A stretch of DNA of 64,000 nt from Butyrivibrio sp. MC2013 (GCF_000424585.1 NZ_AUKE01000013.1:1-64000), one strand, 5' to 3'; shown: positions 27,325 to 36,368, counted from the first letter of the stretch. Program-made: numbers and translations. The notes: generated from the letters alone by a model not told the origin.

Positions 27325-28600
27325 TATAAGGCTTGATCTTGAGAAAAGTGATAAAGGCGGCGTGAAGCAGACTATAGAGAATTGCATGACAGTGTTTTAC
27401 CGCGATCCCCTGCTGAAAGGGGCAATAAGAAAAAACGAGCTGACCTGCCGTCTGGATCTCAAAATGAAAACGGGTTGGAAAAGAAGTATTTCCAGTAGTC
27501 TGACAGAAGTTGATGAGTATCAGATACAACGTTATATGGAAAGTAATTACGGGTTGAGAAGCGAGAATAATATCAATAAGGCGATACATATCATAGCAAG
27601 TGAAAACGGCTATCATCCGATCAAGCAGTATTTGGAGTCACTTGAGTGGGATGGAGAAGAACGTATCAAACACGCGATGACGAGGTATCTTGGGGTTGAC
27701 GAGGATGAGTATTCGGAAGCGCTTATGAAACTTTTACTGACTGCTGCTATAAAACGGATTTATGAACCTGGATGTAAGTATGACATCATGGTCTGTGCTG
27801 TTGGTGGACAGGGAGCCGGGAAATCAACTTTTTTCCGTTTCCTTGCGATCAACGATGACTGGTTCTCTGATGACCTGAAGAAGATCGATGATGAACAGGT
27901 GTACCGGAAAATGCAGGGACATTGGTTTATAGAAATGTCGGAAATGCTTGGAACAGTAAACGCAAAAAGCATCGAGGAGATTAAATCTTTTCTCAGCCGT
28001 ACGAAAGAAACATATAAGGTCCCGTATGAAAAATATCCGGAGGATAGACCGAGACAGTGTGTATTTGTCGGAACATCCAATGATCTTCAGTTCCTTCCGT
28101 TTGATATGACCGGAAACAGAAGATTTGCACCGATTCTTGCACATCCGGAACGGGTTGAAAAACACATACTGGAGGATGAAGCAGAAGCCAGAGCATATTT
28201 TGTTCAGGTGTGGGCTGAAGCGATGGAACTGTATCGGGCAGACGAAAAACATGATCTGAAGCTTCCGAAAGAGATGGAAGATTATCTGAAAGAAATGCAG
28301 AAGGAATTCATGCCGGAGAATACTAATATCGGAATGATCCAAGCCTGGCTTGATGAATGTGGCGAGGAATATGTATGTACCATGATGATTTTTGAAGAGG
28401 TATATGCGCGAGATGGAGATCAGATCAAATCATGGCAGGTTAAAGAGATCAACGAAATCATGAATAACTCCATTGTCGGATGGGAGAAATATAAGCAACA
28501 CCGGTTCCGTAAATATGGCCAGCAGAATAGCTGGAAACGTAAAGCAAGAACGGATGGATTTATGGAGCTTCCGGACGATGCAGATAATCCGTTCATCTAA
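27239..28600 (+). CDS. vapE: VapE-family superfamily 3-like helicase/ATPase
   Basis: Virulence-associated E family protein of about 453 residues. The Walker A GGQGAGKSTFF lies near residue 192, with Walker B-like HWFIEMSEM and the motif FVGTSNDLQFLPFDMTGNRRF that marks this family. The start at 27239 follows GAGGAGGTG and overlaps the upstream primase gene by 86 bp in another frame, implying translational coupling. In phage satellites and IMEs, primase plus VapE act as the replication module. The C-terminal region carries a small winged-helix-like segment. Confidence 0.88.
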   Translation: MSEKLQEPSKDAWEEVGQVLDAECSSVDDIRLDLEKSDKGGVKQTIENCMTVFYRDPLLKGAIRKNELTCRLDLKMKTGWKRSISSSLTEVDEYQIQRYMESNYGLRSENNINKAIHIIASENGYHPIKQYLESLEWDGEERIKHAMTRYLGVDEDEYSEALMKLLLTAAIKRIYEPGCKYDIMVCAVGGQGAGKSTFFRFLAINDDWFSDDLKKIDDEQVYRKMQGHWFIEMSEMLGTVNAKSIEEIKSFLSRTKETYKVPYEKYPEDRPRQCVFVGTSNDLQFLPFDMTGNRRFAPILAHPERVEKHILEDEAEARAYFVQVWAEAMELYRADEKHDLKLPKEMEDYLKEMQKEFMPENTNIGMIQAWLDECGEEYVCTMMIFEEVYARDGDQIKSWQVKEINEIMNNSIVGWEKYKQHRFRKYGQQNSWKRKARTDGFMELPDDADNPFI

Positions 28601-28617
28601 AAAGTTTTTACAGCTCC

Positions 28618-28710
28618 ATTGACAGTTGACATTGACAGGAGCGTCAATGGAGCGATTGACAAGAAAATCCAGTATTTATAGGGGATACAGGACTTGTCAA
28701 TGATGTCAAT
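28618..28710. repeat. Candidate parC centromere or iterons upstream of parM
   Basis: Seven short copies of ATTGACA, TTGACA or the reverse TGTCAAT/GTCAAT occur at 28618, 28626, 28631, 28643, 28655, 28695 and 28704, all within 93 bp directly before parM. In type II partition systems ParR binds clustered repeats in this position. The repeats could alternatively be a replication origin for the primase/VapE pair. Confidence 0.55.
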
Positions 28711-28767
28711 GAACAAAATGAAAAAGACCTAAAAAGTTATACCGGTCATACCGGAGAAAGGAAAACT

Positions 28768-29730
28768 ATGAGCAACAACAATGAAAGACTAACATACAAA
28801 AATATGGAGATCATCGGGATCGATCATGGTTTCGGTCAGATGAAAACAAGGTATAACACCTTTCGTTCCGGAGTACTTACCAGTGCCACGGAGCCACCTG
28901 TGGGTGGAGATATCCTGATCCTTGATGGAAAGTATCACCTTATCGGGGAGCAGCATAAGGTGTTTGCACAGAACAAGACGCAGGATGAGGACTACTATAT
29001 CTTAACGGTAGCAGCACTAGCAAAGGAAATGGTTAGCAGGCAGATGAGGGAGGCGGATGTGATCATTGCAGCGGGACTTCCACTTCAATGGGTAAGTTCC
29101 GGCAAGGAGGATTTTAAGGAGTATCTTCTTCAGAGGGATATGGTTGAGCTTGCATATAAAGGAAAGGATTATCGTATCCGAATTAAAGGAGCTTTCATTT
29201 ATCCACAGGGTTTTGCCGGGATTGCTACCAGACTGAATGAATTTGGTGGGATCAATATCCTGGCTGACATCGGGAATGGCACTATGAACACCATGTATAT
29301 CAAGAACGGAAGACCGAGCGCATCGGAGTGTTATACGGATAAGCTTGGCGTTGAGCAGTGTATTATCCGGATGCAGAATGAATTTCAGACTATCGGTGGC
29401 TCAAAAGCACCTTATGAACTGATGGAAAGTTATCTGTGGACAGGGAAGACAGATCTTCCGGAAAAGTACCGCGAGATGATGAAAAAAACGGCAGAGGATT
29501 ATGCCGCAAGGATTGTTGGAAGGCTCCGGGAATATGAGTACAATCCCGATATCATGAGGCTCCGTGTGATGGGCGGAGGTATCTGTATCCTTAAGAACTT
29601 CTGGGATTTTGGAGAAGCAAAAGTGGATTTCATCGAAGATATCAGAGCTACGGCAAAAGGATATGAAGCACTGGCACTTAATGACCTTCGCCGGGGTAAA
29701 GATGCGGGAAGGAGCAGGATACCGGCATGA
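28768..29730 (+). CDS. parM: ParM/StbA-type actin-like partition ATPase
   Basis: A 320-residue actin-fold protein: phosphate-1 loop GIDHGFGQMKTRYNTF near residue 17, phosphate-2 region ILADIGNGTMNTMYI near residue 165, and adenosine motif VMGGGICILKNF near residue 268. ParM filaments push plasmid copies apart. Its presence in an integrated element suggests an extrachromosomal, replicating stage. It follows the repeat cluster at 28618-28710, and its stop codon overlaps the next start (ATGA), as in parMR operons. AGAAAGGAAAAC serves as the ribosome binding site. Confidence 0.85.
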   Translation: MSNNNERLTYKNMEIIGIDHGFGQMKTRYNTFRSGVLTSATEPPVGGDILILDGKYHLIGEQHKVFAQNKTQDEDYYILTVAALAKEMVSRQMREADVIIAAGLPLQWVSSGKEDFKEYLLQRDMVELAYKGKDYRIRIKGAFIYPQGFAGIATRLNEFGGINILADIGNGTMNTMYIKNGRPSASECYTDKLGVEQCIIRMQNEFQTIGGSKAPYELMESYLWTGKTDLPEKYREMMKKTAEDYAARIVGRLREYEYNPDIMRLRVMGGGICILKNFWDFGEAKVDFIEDIRATAKGYEALALNDLRRGKDAGRSRIPA

Positions 29731-30023
29731 TAAGGAAGAATGAAAAATGCTTTCATATCAGGCTGAATATGGCTAAACCAACAGACCGGGAAATCTGGGA
29801 ATGGCTTCATGGGAAAGAAGAGTCGCAGACAATATCGCTCAACTCTTTTCTGATCGAGGAGCTGCGGAGGATGATGTTGGCAGATAAAGGGATGGTGGCA
29901 GTAATGCCATCCCCGATATTGCCGGAACCTCCGACGGGTAAGGCATCATCGGAGAAGGATACAGAATCGGAGGAAGATTTGAACCTGTCGGAAGATGTAT
30001 TGGACTTCTTAAGTCAGTTTTGA
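29727..30023 (+). CDS. parR: ParR-like adaptor protein
   Basis: A 98-residue protein starting four bases inside the parM stop. The N-terminal half (KCFHIRLNMAKPTDREIWEWL then SLNSFLIEELRRMM) reads as a ribbon-helix-helix DNA-binding domain, and the acidic C-terminal tail (EKDTESEEDLNLSEDVLDFL) fits the part of ParR that contacts ParM filament ends. The function is inferred from position and size; direct similarity to classical ParR is low by eye. Confidence 0.7.
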   Translation: MIRKNEKCFHIRLNMAKPTDREIWEWLHGKEESQTISLNSFLIEELRRMMLADKGMVAVMPSPILPEPPTGKASSEKDTESEEDLNLSEDVLDFLSQF

Positions 30024-30199
30024 GAGTGGTAGCAATCTGGCACCACAGAAGATATGGAAGCCGGAATAATAGTAGCAATTTGTAACCAATAAAAAGAAAA
30101 GGGCTGCCGTATAAGGCAGCAAGATAAAGGCAAATGCAGGAGAAAATCATGGAAAATGACATGGTAAAGAACATATATAAGAGCCCTCGGCGATTGAGA

Positions 30200-30425
30200 G
30201 CGAAATACACCCATCGCACAAACCTTGCGGTTTATGCTCTGGATATTTCGCCACTGCGTGGAGCTGCCAGTCAGCAGAGGGCTGACCGGGTATCTGAACG
30301 AAACCTGCCACAGGCAGTTTCCGATATGTTCAGATACAGTCCCGAAATAAGAAAGCTATTTCGGGATATGCCGTGTTATGGGGTAGACACCCCATCCCGG
30401 CAAGGAAAACATCCACCGGATGTTT
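30200..30425. repeat. Hairpin array upstream of the relaxase, candidate oriT or structured RNA
   Basis: At least seven perfect inverted repeats lie in 226 bp: 30200-30207/30244-30251 (GCGAAATA/TATTTCGC) enclosing 30220-30233 (AAACC/GGTTT), 30251-30261 (CCAC/GTGG), 30270-30286 (GTCAGC/GCTGAC), 30290-30299/30328-30337 (10-bp GTATCTGAAC) enclosing 30305-30317 (CTGCC/GGCAG), 30341-30365 (9-bp CCCGAAATA), 30378-30395 (ATGGGGT/ACCCCAT) and 30407-30425 (AAACATCC/GGATGTTT). They end 34 bp before the relaxase start. A 149-residue open frame across them is probably chance. Confidence 0.7.
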
Positions 30426-30458
30426 CCAGATGTATCCTGCGGATGCCTGAAAGCATAA

Positions 30459-32066
30459 ATGCGAAGGAGGAGCATCATAAAAAGACATGTATTTGTGCAG
30501 GAGAGCAAGCTGAGCAATTTAAAAGGCAGAATCGATTATATTTCAAATCCCAAAAGGCAGGAACATCTCTATGCAGTGTATGATACTGCCGATCCACTTT
30601 TCTGGAGGGAACTTGCGAAAGAGAATATGAGAATCCATAAGCAAAGTGGTACCAAAGGTGATTGCATCGAAGCAAGGGAGTTAATAATAGCCCTCCCGGA
30701 ACCTTTAGTTGAACTGGATCCGGAAAAACTGCTCCGGGGAGTTGTGGAAAGGTTCCGAGAAAAATATGGTGTGGATTGTATAGCGGCTCTCCATCATAAC
30801 AAAACAAAGACGAATTATCATATACATCTGATCTTTTCGGAGCGAAAGCGTAAGGAGGTGGTTAACGAAAAGATAGCGACGAGGAATATGTTTTATGATG
30901 AAAACGGCAGACATGTCCGAACGAAGAAGGAGATCATGGACGAGGACGGCAATATACGAAAAGGCTGTTATATCATTAAAAAGGGAGAGGCGTACGAACG
31001 GGACATCTTCTCCATAAAGGACAAGCAGTTTAAGTCAAAAAGATTCCTGAAGGAAGCCAAGGTACATCTGATGGATTATATCAATACCCTGCTTCCAGAG
31101 AATTATCCGAAGCTGACGATCTTTGATGACGAGGAAGTATATCTTCCGATGCTGAAAATCGGAAAGAATAATCCGAAGGAAGCAGAAATAAAAGAGGCCA
31201 ACGAACTGCGAAAAACTTGGAACCAGATTGCAGATCAGGCACTTGTGGAGGGAGTACCGCAGGCCGAGATAAAGAAGATCAAGCAGGAAGAAATAATGGA
31301 GACTGCACAAAAATCCATTAAGGAACATGGGAAAGAGCCTGGGCGGTTTAATCAGATCGTACGTAATGCTATCCAACATCTCCGAAAACTGATCCTTAAG
31401 ATAAGGGATGCAATCAAGGAAGCAGAAGTTAAAGCAGAAACATCTAAGCAGCCTGTAAGCGAAAGCGATAACAGGAAAGAATTGCAGATTCCTGTTACCC
31501 TTGAAAAACCTGTCGAGCCGGAGTTGTCGAAGCAGTTCAAAAAATACTATGCTACATATAAGAAACTGGAAAGCACAGGGAAAGAAATACAGACACTTGA
31601 AGATAAACTTGAAACGCTTCAAGAAGAACTATCACAGATGACCGGTTTCTTCAAGGGGAAAGAACGCAACAGGATCATAGGTGAAATCGCAGATACACAG
31701 GTGGAGTTATCAAAGAAGAGAGCATCTCTTGGAAGGATAGCAATCAAGGCAAAATGCGGATCAGTTGATGAATTCTATACAAAGTATAACGCATCCAAAG
31801 CCAGTCATAACGAGTACCAGAAACAGCTTGAGGCGTGGTACGCCAAGTATGGTACCGGAGAAAATACTTCTACGCCGAAGGAATCAACAAAGGAACAAAA
31901 ATCATCAAATCGGTCCAAGGTAGATACTTCCACACCTAAGCGGCAGCTCAATAAGGTAAGTATGAAGGCTGCGCTTAAGGAAAAGAAGGATATTGTCAAA
32001 GCATATGATGAACAAAAGGACAGATCACTAAAAAAGGTCAAAAACAGGAATGCTGGATTGGAATAA
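30459..32066 (+). CDS. mobA: MobA/MobL-type relaxase
   Basis: A 535-residue nicking relaxase. The metal-binding motif is seen as ALHHNKTKTNYHIHLIFSE near residue 115 (HxH preceded by HHN), and an N-terminal HVFVQESKLSNLKGRIDYIS corresponds to the region that usually holds the catalytic Tyr. The C-terminal 250 residues are Lys/Glu rich and partly coiled. It should nick oriT, most likely in the hairpin-rich DNA just upstream, and lead one strand into a helper conjugation pore. A hairpin terminator follows at 32100. Confidence 0.9.
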   Translation: MRRRSIIKRHVFVQESKLSNLKGRIDYISNPKRQEHLYAVYDTADPLFWRELAKENMRIHKQSGTKGDCIEARELIIALPEPLVELDPEKLLRGVVERFREKYGVDCIAALHHNKTKTNYHIHLIFSERKRKEVVNEKIATRNMFYDENGRHVRTKKEIMDEDGNIRKGCYIIKKGEAYERDIFSIKDKQFKSKRFLKEAKVHLMDYINTLLPENYPKLTIFDDEEVYLPMLKIGKNNPKEAEIKEANELRKTWNQIADQALVEGVPQAEIKKIKQEEIMETAQKSIKEHGKEPGRFNQIVRNAIQHLRKLILKIRDAIKEAEVKAETSKQPVSESDNRKELQIPVTLEKPVEPELSKQFKKYYATYKKLESTGKEIQTLEDKLETLQEELSQMTGFFKGKERNRIIGEIADTQVELSKKRASLGRIAIKAKCGSVDEFYTKYNASKASHNEYQKQLEAWYAKYGTGENTSTPKESTKEQKSSNRSKVDTSTPKRQLNKVSMKAALKEKKDIVKAYDEQKDRSLKKVKNRNAGLE

Positions 32067-32099
32067 AGTATTATATTTTGCTGAAGTATTGCAATTTGG

Positions 32100-32160
32100 A
32101 GGAATCCCGTGGTTGTCAGAGATACCCCGCGACTACGGGATCCTTAAAAGTTTTTTAAAT
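32100..32160 (+). terminator. Terminator after mobA
   Basis: GGAATCCCGTGGT (32100-32112) pairs with ACTACGGGATCC near 32132-32143 with a mismatch, and a TTTTTT run follows near 32152. It separates the mobilisation operon from the cargo operon. Confidence 0.75.
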
Positions 32161-32228
32161 TTTTAATCAAATCGTATGTATGTTTCGTTTATATATATAG
32201 AGTGATCACTTAGGAGAACAAGAATTAC

Positions 32229-32747
32229 ATGAAAGACGATTTATTGATAAAGCGGATCCGCGCCGGGGATGAGGACGCTGCGGAGGAACTGGTACGAAAG
32301 TTTTATGCTCAGGTCATGAGATTCTGCAGATGGCAATGCGGTAACAATGATCTGGCTGAGGATCTGACGCAGGAAACATTTCTCAAGGTATTCAAGAGCC
32401 TTGATCAATACAGAAACAGAGGGCACTTTAAGGCATGGCTTTTCTGTGTTGCGAGAAGTGTATGTATTGATGAACTTCGGAAAGATCGAATCGAATATGA
32501 ACCGGACATAGATATCAGCGAAATTGGTGACGAATATGACGGTATCAGGCATGTGGAGGATGAGGATGAACTTTACAGGCTACTGTCTGGGTTGCCCGAC
32601 GAACAAAAAGAAGCGATCATCCTTCATTACATGGAAGGCTTCTCTTATCGCGAGATAGGAGAAATCTTGAATATTCCGTATAGAACTGTGCAAAGCAGGG
32701 TGAATCTGGCCAGAAAAACGTTGCGCAAGAAAGGGGAATACAGATGA
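32229..32747 (+). CDS. ECF-type sigma factor of the cargo operon
   Basis: A 172-residue extracytoplasmic-function sigma factor: region 2 (RKFYAQVMRFCRWQCGNNDLAEDLTQETFLKVF) and region 4 (LPDEQKEAIILHYMEGFSYREIGEILNIPYRTVQSRV). It should direct transcription of its own five-gene operon, with the next gene product as its membrane partner. The stop overlaps the next start by four bases (ATGA). The start at 32229 follows TAGGAGAAC. Confidence 0.9.
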   Translation: MKDDLLIKRIRAGDEDAAEELVRKFYAQVMRFCRWQCGNNDLAEDLTQETFLKVFKSLDQYRNRGHFKAWLFCVARSVCIDELRKDRIEYEPDIDISEIGDEYDGIRHVEDEDELYRLLSGLPDEQKEAIILHYMEGFSYREIGEILNIPYRTVQSRVNLARKTLRKKGEYR

Positions 32748-33496
32748 GAGTAAATCAAATAAAGAAATGCCTTAGTTCATACGAGGGAACAGAGAATACA
32801 CAAAAGATGGAAGAGACCATTGCCGAATGCCGGAGGATTACAAGAGAAAATGCTGCTGCATCAAGGCCACGAAGCAGTTTTCTGGATTTTTTATCTGAGG
32901 TTTTACGCATGAATGGGAAGATCATATTGGGCGGACAGATGGTTACATTAGTCATCATATGTCTGATCATTCAGATGGTGAGCGATTATCCAAAACTGAT
33001 CCCTGTTTTTATTCCATTTTTTATCCTTGCCGCACTTCCGGTTTTGTTCCGGGCAGAGATCAACCATATGAGTGAGATAGAACTTGCGACAAGAAATTCA
33101 TATGCGCAGCTGCTTCTTGCCAGACTGATAATCATTGGTGCGGCAGATATCATATGTTTTACATTGTTGCTGGCTGTAGAAATCTGCTGTTTCCGGTCAG
33201 GACTGGGATTGTTAAACCTGATACTATATGTGTTTGTTCCTTATATGCTATGCGTAACGGCAATGTTAAGGATGATACGAAGCGGAAAGGGGAAGATTAT
33301 CAGTTCAGCTATGGTGGCGCTCACAGCAAGTTTTTTATGGGGCATTACAGCGTTTGCCATACCGGGACTGTATGTGGGTTCAGCAGTAGGCGTATGGATG
33401 ATCTGCTTTATTGTATTTGGAGTCTTTTTTATTCGCGAGATGGAGTATCTTATCTCGTATGTTAAGGAGGGAAAAATATATGGTTTTGTCGCTTGA
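32744..33496 (+). CDS. Membrane-bound anti-sigma-like protein
   Basis: About 250 residues with a basic cytosolic N terminus (about 60 residues) and six hydrophobic segments (for example VTLVIICLIIQMV, LIPVFIPFFILAAL, ADIICFTLLLAVEICCF). It overlaps the sigma gene by four bases and the ABC ATPase gene by 17 bp. The coupling suggests it holds the sigma factor at the membrane and senses an antimicrobial signal. It has no zinc anti-sigma motif, so the role is an inference from operon position. Confidence 0.72.
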   Translation: MRVNQIKKCLSSYEGTENTQKMEETIAECRRITRENAAASRPRSSFLDFLSEVLRMNGKIILGGQMVTLVIICLIIQMVSDYPKLIPVFIPFFILAALPVLFRAEINHMSEIELATRNSYAQLLLARLIIIGAADIICFTLLLAVEICCFRSGLGLLNLILYVFVPYMLCVTAMLRMIRSGKGKIISSAMVALTASFLWGITAFAIPGLYVGSAVGVWMICFIVFGVFFIREMEYLISYVKEGKIYGFVA

Positions 33497-34352
33497 TCGA
33501 CTGACAAAGACATTTGGGAGCAAAATCGCAGTTGACCATTTAAGTGCCACGCTACAGCCTGGAGTTTATGGGCTTTTGGGAGCAAACGGTGCAGGTAAAA
33601 CGACATTGATGCGGATGATCTGCGCGATTTTAGAACCAAGCAGCGGAGAAGTGTTGCTGGATGGGCAGAATGTGTCGGATATGGGGGCTGATTATCGGGA
33701 TCTTTTGGGATATTTGCCGCAGGACTTTGGATACTATCCGAGTTATACAGCGAAAGATTATCTGGAATATATTGCTGTTCTGAAGGGAATTCCAAGACAT
33801 GCAGCAACAGCGAAAATAAAGGAGCTGCTGAATGTGGTGGGACTTTCTGAAGTTTCAAAGAAGAAAATCAGGACTTTTTCTGGGGGAATGAAACAGAGGC
33901 TGGGTATAGCACAGGCGCTGCTTAATGATCCGAAAATACTGATCCTTGATGAACCGACAGCAGGTTTGGATCCAAAGGAAAGGGTGAGATTCCGTAATCT
34001 CTTATCTTCACTTGCAAATGACAGAATCGTTATTCTATCCACACATATTGTCTCTGATGTTGAAGCTATCGCAGACAAAGTTTTTGTGATGAAACAGGGA
34101 AATTTCGTTTCGCAGGGGAGCATTCGGGAGCTGGTGAAAGAGGCACAGGGACATGTATGGGAGATAGCCGTGAATCCTTCAGAAACGGGAAGATGGGAAG
34201 AGCAAATGACAGTTGCTAACTTAAGGAGAGAGGATGACAAGACAATACTCAGGATAATCAGTGAAAACTCTCCCTCTGAATCCGCAACTTGCGTCCCGGC
34301 AACACTGGAAGACCTGTATTTATACCATTTCCCGACAGAAAGGAGCGAATAA
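33480..34352 (+). CDS. ABC transporter ATP-binding protein
   Basis: A 290-residue ABC ATPase: Walker A LLGANGAGKTTLM near residue 38, Q-loop YLPQDFGYYP, signature FSGGMKQRLGIAQ, Walker B ILILDEPTAGLDP, and a switch His in LSTHIV. The start at 33480 has AAGGAGGG upstream; earlier in-frame sequence overlaps the previous gene and is not likely translated. It pairs with the permease that begins 3 bp after its stop. The family resembles bacitracin and lantibiotic self-protection or export pumps. Confidence 0.92.
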   Translation: MVLSLDRLTKTFGSKIAVDHLSATLQPGVYGLLGANGAGKTTLMRMICAILEPSSGEVLLDGQNVSDMGADYRDLLGYLPQDFGYYPSYTAKDYLEYIAVLKGIPRHAATAKIKELLNVVGLSEVSKKKIRTFSGGMKQRLGIAQALLNDPKILILDEPTAGLDPKERVRFRNLLSSLANDRIVILSTHIVSDVEAIADKVFVMKQGNFVSQGSIRELVKEAQGHVWEIAVNPSETGRWEEQMTVANLRREDDKTILRIISENSPSESATCVPATLEDLYLYHFPTERSE

Positions 34353-34354
34353 AA

Positions 34355-35566
34355 ATGGAAATCTTCCTAGCAGAACATAAAAAACTGTGGAGCAAAAAGT
34401 ATGTAAGGATCAGCGTGCTTTTATGCTTTGTATATATGATCATTTTTGCCGGAATACTTCAATTTCAGTGGTTCACCTTTGGCAGCCCTAAGGATGTTAC
34501 AAGCGCGTTCGGGAACCACTTTGACGGGTATGAGGTGATACGGGAGCGACAGGAATATGCCGAGCAATTCCACGGAGTGCTGACGGATGAAACTTTATCG
34601 GATATGGTATCGGATTACCAGAGTATAGAGAAGAACGGATCATATGATGAAACCAAGAAAACGGATTGGAGCGTAAAGACATCCTGGCTGGAAACCCTAT
34701 TTCCGGAACTGAAACAATCTGACACGTATTTATTAATGTTGAGTTATGTGGATCCAGAAAAACTGACGGACATATATGAGCGGCGGAATAAAGCAATTGA
34801 AGCATTCATGGATGCTTCAGGGATTGAAGGTGATGAGAAAGAATACCTGTTATCTATGAATGAAAAGGTTGAGATTCCGTTTTCATACGTCTGGACGGAA
34901 GGCTGGAGAACCGTTCTGGGGGATTCGCTTCCGGATTTTGGATTGATGATCGCAATCGTGCTAGTCGTCTGTCTGGCGCCGATGTTTTCAGGTGAATGGC
35001 AGACCAAAACCGGAGCAATGATCCTAACGATGAAGCAGGGGTGGAGGAAAGATGCTCTTGCAAAGTTGGCTGTGGGCTTTTCTTTTACGATAGAGATATT
35101 CCTGCTCATTGCTATTCCGAATATCATTGTTCAGATGGTTTATTTGGGGGCATCTGGATGGGATGCACCTATTCAGTGTATAAAGATGATCGCGATCGCA
35201 CCGATGAATATGGTTCAAGCAGAGATTTATGAGTACTTGTTTGCTTTATTTGGAACGTTGGGATTTGCTGGGCTGGTAATGCTGATCTCATCACTGTCGA
35301 AAAATGATTTGCTGTCTATCGTCGGCGGATTTGCCTTGTTATTTGTACCGATGGTGATATCTGAGTATCTGCCATATACCCTGCAGCTTATAGTAAGTCT
35401 CATACCGATGGCAGGAAGTTCTGCTGACATATTCAGAATGAATACCCTGAATATATTTGGAAAAGCTGTGTGGTTGCCATATGTCGAGCTTTGGACACCA
35501 TTGATTTTTATGATTGCATGTATCCCTGTCACAGTCTCTCGTTGGGCAAAGATACAAAAAAGCTGA
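34355..35566 (+). CDS. ABC transporter permease
   Basis: About 403 residues. A first transmembrane helix near residues 18-38 is followed by a large extracytoplasmic region of about 150 residues, then five or so further helices (IVLVVCLAPMFSG, FSFTIEIFLLIAIPNIIVQMV, LFALFGTLGFAGLVMLI, LSIVGGFALLFVPMVI, FMIACIPVTVS). This layout fits ABC-2 type exporters or antimicrobial-peptide resistance permeases. AGGAG precedes the start. It overlaps the following peptidase gene, so the operon is translated as a unit. Confidence 0.85.
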   Translation: MEIFLAEHKKLWSKKYVRISVLLCFVYMIIFAGILQFQWFTFGSPKDVTSAFGNHFDGYEVIRERQEYAEQFHGVLTDETLSDMVSDYQSIEKNGSYDETKKTDWSVKTSWLETLFPELKQSDTYLLMLSYVDPEKLTDIYERRNKAIEAFMDASGIEGDEKEYLLSMNEKVEIPFSYVWTEGWRTVLGDSLPDFGLMIAIVLVVCLAPMFSGEWQTKTGAMILTMKQGWRKDALAKLAVGFSFTIEIFLLIAIPNIIVQMVYLGASGWDAPIQCIKMIAIAPMNMVQAEIYEYLFALFGTLGFAGLVMLISSLSKNDLLSIVGGFALLFVPMVISEYLPYTLQLIVSLIPMAGSSADIFRMNTLNIFGKAVWLPYVELWTPLIFMIACIPVTVSRWAKIQKS

Positions 35567-36330
35567 ACAGCGGCAGAAGACGTAGCAGAAGGAAAATTCG
35601 AAGGATAAGAGCAATCTGGACTGGATTGTTTGTGCTCTTATGCGTTTTTCTGGTCGCACATGTAATACATTGCTATGAAGGAGATTCTCTGGACTATGAT
35701 GGAGATACTGACAGGGATGCGGTTGTTGAGACAGAGGATATTCTGTGGAATCTTATACTGGTAAACAAATGGAATCCGTTACCGGATGATTTCAACATAG
35801 AATTTACACTGTTGTCCAACGGTCAGAGGGTGGATAGCAGGATTTATCCCGATCTGCAGTCAATGTTTGACGATGCCAGGGAAGAAGGTGTCTTCCCGGT
35901 TGTAAGAGAAGGCTTCAGAACCCATGAGGAACAAGTAGAGGTTTTTGAAGATAAAGTCGCTGCTTTTATGCGTGAGGGATATCGAAGAAGAAAAGCAGAG
36001 GAAATGGCCGAGCAATGGGTCGCAATTCCGGGAACCAGCGAACATGAATTAGGCCTGGCAGTAGATATCAATGCTGATAAGGAGCAATCAAGCAACGAAG
36101 AGGTTTATAATTGGCTGGCGGAAAATGCTTGGAGATATGGGTTTATCCTCAGGTATCCGCAGGGTAAAGAGGATATTACCGGGATTGATTATGAACCGTG
36201 GCATTACAGGTATGTAGGGAAGGAGGTTGCAAAACAGATCTATGAGGAAGGGATTACGCTGGAAGAATATTACAGGAAAGAGAATCAGATTAAGGGATGG
36301 TTAAAATCCGATGATGGAAGCGGTGATTAA
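35518..36330 (+). CDS. VanY-type D-Ala-D-Ala carboxypeptidase (M15B)
   Basis: A membrane-anchored zinc peptidase. One transmembrane segment (IWTGLFVLLCVFLVAHVIHC) precedes an extracytoplasmic M15B domain with EGFRTHEEQVEVF, the zinc motif SEHELGLAVDI and the C-terminal EPWHYRYVG. It would trim the terminal D-Ala of peptidoglycan stem peptides. Possible starts are ATG 35518 or TTG 35542, both inside the permease gene. With the ABC pump it suggests protection against a cell-wall-active compound; that purpose is inferred. Confidence 0.87.
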   Translation: MYPCHSLSLGKDTKKLNSGRRRSRRKIRRIRAIWTGLFVLLCVFLVAHVIHCYEGDSLDYDGDTDRDAVVETEDILWNLILVNKWNPLPDDFNIEFTLLSNGQRVDSRIYPDLQSMFDDAREEGVFPVVREGFRTHEEQVEVFEDKVAAFMREGYRRRKAEEMAEQWVAIPGTSEHELGLAVDINADKEQSSNEEVYNWLAENAWRYGFILRYPQGKEDITGIDYEPWHYRYVGKEVAKQIYEEGITLEEYYRKENQIKGWLKSDDGSGD

Positions 36331-36368
36331 CCTGTGTAGTGACATTAGAATATGCTATATACGGAATG

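Noticed and set aside
30134..30583. 149-residue open frame over the hairpin array
   Set aside because: The frame crosses seven perfect inverted repeats, overlaps the relaxase start, and its sequence is low in protein-like pattern. The start has only a modest signal. I treat it as chance until conservation shows otherwise.
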